The translations under genes and the position numbers were made by a program. Below the pieces are notes generated by a model, which made no database searches, was not told the origin of the DNA, and saw only the letters and a list, made by a program, of their open reading frames with translations. Below, in pieces: positions 61,301-64,000 of a DNA stretch of 64,000 nucleotides. Origin of the DNA: Ulva prolifera (lineage: Eukaryota; Chlorophyta; Ulvophyceae; Ulvales; Ulvaceae); contig CM041201.1 in assembly GCA_023078555.1 (NCBI GenBank), positions 7,447,172-7,511,171 of the forward strand. Direction: 5' to 3'. Position 1 is the stretch's first letter, and every line of letters begins with the position of its first letter.

Positions 61301-61645
61301 TGTGGCCAGTGCGAAATTGGCGTCGCGGCGGTGAGCGGTGAGGTTTGTGAATGCAGGTTGTCTATCACGTCAAAGAGTACCAGGAGCAGCGGAATTACTC
61401 TGCGGATAGCCTGCTGCAGGGGAAGCATCTGGGGAAGAGCTAGCGAACGGTGCATGGGGGCCCTGTTAAAACGAAAGGCACCAGATGGCTGGCATCAGAG
61501 GATCTACTGTAGAGTTCTGCACCATTGTGGCTTTGGTGCATCGGTGTACTCACAAAAATTACAGTTCGTGTGGCATGCTGATGGTTCTTTTGAGACATGG
61601 CCCAGTGCACCTGCGGTGATTCATGCTGATCACGTTGTTATGTAG
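58350..61645 (+). CDS. Phytanoyl-CoA dioxygenase-like Fe(II)/2-oxoglutarate oxygenase with N-terminal extension
   Basis: Secure exons are 59051-59210, 59278-59430, 59702-60022, 60699-60980 and 61565-61645, joined in phase 0. The oxygenase part starts at TEHATQLLRQHGVVVLP|GCM, the usual N-terminus of PhyH domains, continues with NPVAITSVVYSRPGADAQ, and has the iron ligands in EWHSDGAP (His and Asp) and VLHRGLPN (distal His). The core FVPLLDLTADTGCTQFWPGS and AGDAVLYDYR are typical. PhyH-type enzymes hydroxylate lipids or small metabolites; the substrate here is unknown. Upstream, exon-like sequence at about 58530-58996 (KQYTGTLHVTALHL; KLLEWLQVNVQWAARALQWS) and 59051-59210 suggests an extra N-terminal domain I cannot identify; its joins are unresolved. 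The last exon (FVWHADGSFETWP) is inferred from phase and position. Confidence 0.8.
60039..60265. repeat. Short tandem repeats in the dioxygenase intron
   Basis: A 17-bp unit GCATTGCATGGATCAAT is repeated at 60039-60080. A 63-bp unit starting TGCTGTGGCGTAGGCGCTAC is repeated at 60134-60196 and 60197-60259 with a few mismatches. A further 21-bp doublet (TCAGGTACTGCCT) follows near 60460-60500. Confidence 0.85.
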
Positions 61646-61661
61646 CAGGCACACTACGTTG

Positions 61662-62330
61662 TTATCGCTTAGACTTCCTCCTGCTCCTCTGTCGCCTGTG
61701 CTTGGGTTCCAGGTACTGTGCTTTCTTCAGGCGTTTATTCACCTGAGCCTCGTACTCTGATTGAAATACATATGCGCCTTCACTCTCTGCCTTCACAATT
61801 GCTCGTCGCAGTGCCCAGCGCTTTTCGGCATTCAATCGCTCCACCTGTTCATTCTTCCACTTATTTTCCTTCCGTTTCCAGGCATCCTTCTGCAGCAGAA
61901 GTTCTGGTAACCATTTGCAACATCGTACTGAATTCGCCCTGTAATAGCATGATCTTACCGCTATTTGTATTTGCTTGGTGATCTGCCGATCAAAATTCAG
62001 CCTATTTTTGTTGAGGGGCCTGTTCCTTGCTGCATTCAACTCGATGCCAAGCAGAATCTCGGGCCAGGGCTTGGGACGCTTTGCTCGCCGATAGGGCTGG
62101 AGCTGACGCAGATCTTTGGGACTAGCATTCTGAAATTTATGCTGCAAGGGGCCGGCACTGCTGACAGCTGTTGTCGCCACATGGCTCTGCGCAAGCGTAC
62201 ACGGGCCAGCGGAAGTGCTGATCACATAATCAAATCTGCCCAAACCAACATCATTAAGCCTGAGCCGCCCGAAAACACCGGCCAAACACCTACACGAACT
62301 CATGCCGGGTCGCCAGAAGGGGCGTTGCAA
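61662..62330 (-). CDS. Basic protein, possibly mitochondrial, 222 aa
   Basis: One open frame from ATG 62330 to TAA near 61662. The first about 45 residues (MQRPFWRPGMSSCRCLAGVF) are Arg-rich with few acids, like a mitochondrial presequence. The body is very basic: PYRRAKRPKPWPEILLGIEL, AARNRPLNKNRLNFDRQ, KDAWKRKENKWKNEQVERLN, and a C-terminus packed with Arg/Lys (HRRQRSRRKSKR). Size, charge and targeting would suit a mitochondrial ribosomal or RNA-binding protein, but I recognise no specific family. A GTAAGATC within codons for QIAVRSCYY could be a donor of a small intron; removing it breaks the frame with the nearest acceptor, so I keep the intronless reading. It diverges from the TBC gene. 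Confidence 0.55.
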   Translation of the reverse strand: MQRPFWRPGMSSCRCLAGVFGRLRLNDVGLGRFDYVISTSAGPCTLAQSHVATTAVSSAGPLQHKFQNASPKDLRQLQPYRRAKRPKPWPEILLGIELNAARNRPLNKNRLNFDRQITKQIQIAVRSCYYRANSVRCCKWLPELLLQKDAWKRKENKWKNEQVERLNAEKRWALRRAIVKAESEGAYVFQSEYEAQVNKRLKKAQYLEPKHRRQRSRRKSKR

Positions 62331-63088
62331 TGCTCGTGGGGTGAGTGTGACGCGCCCACATCAGCACAAGACTGTTACGAAATACCGCTGCGGCATTCAA
62401 GCAGCGTCTCAGTCTAAAGCGTCCTTAGATCTGCACTCACTGCTCGGGCTGGACTGAGCGACGATCTCGGTACATGCATGCAGGGGTCACACGAAGTCGC
62501 ATGTTCCAACTTCACCGCTTGCAAGCAGTAAACGTATCGCCGCATCATGAAAGGAGATCGTTCTGCACAAGTGGCTCAGCTTGTGACATCTGAAGCCGCA
62601 CGCTGCTGCGGAATCATCTCATCTGTATCTTGTAAGCATGTGTCTGAACACTGGCTGACCGACAGTCCATTCGCAGCGCACAAACGGTGAAGCCAGCCAA
62701 GCAGCTCGATCTGCGACAATATCTCTAGCCTCCAATAGCTGGCATGAAAGTCAGTAAGTGCCCGTTCCGGGCTCCAGTGGACCACAGAGACAGAGGCTCT
62801 CAGCACCGGTGTTGATACACAATGTTTCAGTTCTTCAACGACATTGTGTCTAGAACAACCGACAGTGACAACCTGCTTCCTCTCCCCTCTCACTGCGCCC
62901 TGCAGCTGGGCAACGGTCTGTGGTCCAAAGCACCGGTTTGCGCCCGCAGAAGGCTGTGGCAGGTGGCGATACGAGCGTACCTTCCACCCCCCCGACTGTC
63001 AAGCCTCCTCGGCCACGTATGTCCGCTTCTCTGAGGGGTACACCTTGATGGCAGCGTGGCTGTGTTGGACACCGACAGTACACTGTAG
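62331..63088. other. Upstream region of the TBC-domain gene
   Basis: The promoter and 5' exons of the TBC gene must lie here, but I could not fix them. A + frame at 62822-63034 (MFQFFNDIVSRTTDSDNLLP) and sequence just before the 63089 exon are candidates. On the minus strand, 62893-62576 is open for 105 codons without recognisable features. Confidence 0.35.
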
Positions 63089-63373
63089 GATCTACCGGAG
63101 GAAGTGGCAAGTGTGATCGCACGTGACGTTCCAAGATCGTTTCCTGAATACGAGTACTTCCAGTGCCGAGATGGGAAGCTGCACCTGAAACAGGTTCTGC
63201 ACGCCTATGCGGCCTGTGATCCAGGAGTGGGATACTGCCAAGGCCTCAATTTCCTCGCTGGATGCATCCTACTGTACTGCCCCAGCGCAGAAGAGGCCTT
63301 CCATATACTGTACACACTGCTAGTGCACATGGGCATGCGGGATTTGTACCTGCCTGACCTGAAGGTCCTACAG
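63089..63373 (+). CDS. TBC-domain Rab GTPase-activating protein, partial
   Basis: A single internal exon of 95 codons is certain, phase 0 at both ends. TBC proteins speed GTP hydrolysis by Rab GTPases and so switch off membrane-traffic steps. The arginine finger motif I-x-x-D-x-x-R is present as IARDVPRSFPEY, and the glutamine finger Y-x-Q as VGYCQGLNFLAG; both catalytic residues are intact. The exon continues LLYCPSAEEAFHILYTLLVH and RDLYLPDLKVLQ. The preceding exons were not resolved. The following intron starts GTCTGC and runs into a (CA)n tract that continues to the window edge, so the 3' part of the gene lies outside. Confidence 0.9.
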
Positions 63374-63399
63374 GTCTGCATCCATGGAACTCTGTATCA

Positions 63400-64000
<601 letters not shown>

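Overview
This is a GC-rich nuclear window from a photosynthetic unicellular eukaryote, most likely a green alga; the exact group is not decided. Genes are split by many introns. Coding exons are strongly GC-rich with G or C in third positions. Introns start with GTGCG in about half of the junctions I could model and nearly always end in YAG, usually GCAG. TGCATGCA-type palindromes are scattered through non-coding DNA. A plastid/organelle-type guanylate kinase and a small membrane protein that looks plastid-targeted support an algal host. I see no operons, CRISPR arrays, rRNA, tRNA or bacterial-type genes. All gene models come from reading splice sites and frames by eye.

Left part (1-15.5 kb): a TRIC-type cation channel (-) and a guanylate kinase (+) diverge from one promoter region. 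A six-exon WrbA-type NAD(P)H:quinone oxidoreductase (-) with a 20-nt microexon follows. Then come a long Ala/Pro-rich protein of unknown function (+) and a 191-residue helical protein (-) of unknown function.

Middle (15.5-31 kb): a SAP-domain-like, Pro/Gln/His-rich protein (+), degenerate repeat DNA, a poorly resolved gene (-), about 3 kb with no recognisable gene, and a large RING-H2 E3-ligase-like gene (+).

Core (31-39.2 kb): two co-oriented neighbours, a DUG3-type class II glutamine amidotransferase and a DUG2-type WD40-M20 peptidase protein. In yeast the products of these genes form the complex that removes the gamma-glutamyl group of glutathione. Their adjacency here is the most interesting point in the window. 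One DUG2 intron carries tandem copies of an exon-like cassette.

Right part (40-64 kb): a 972-residue coiled-coil protein with a basic tail (+), the 122-residue plastid-type membrane protein (-), a gene-poor stretch, an armadillo/HEAT-like helical protein (+), a GNAT acetyltransferase (-), the tRNA-splicing endonuclease catalytic subunit SEN2 (-, with apparent GC-AG introns), a phytanoyl-CoA-dioxygenase-like protein (+), a basic possibly mitochondrial protein (-), and the start of a TBC-domain Rab-GAP gene (+) whose intron runs into about 600 bp of (CA)n at the window edge.
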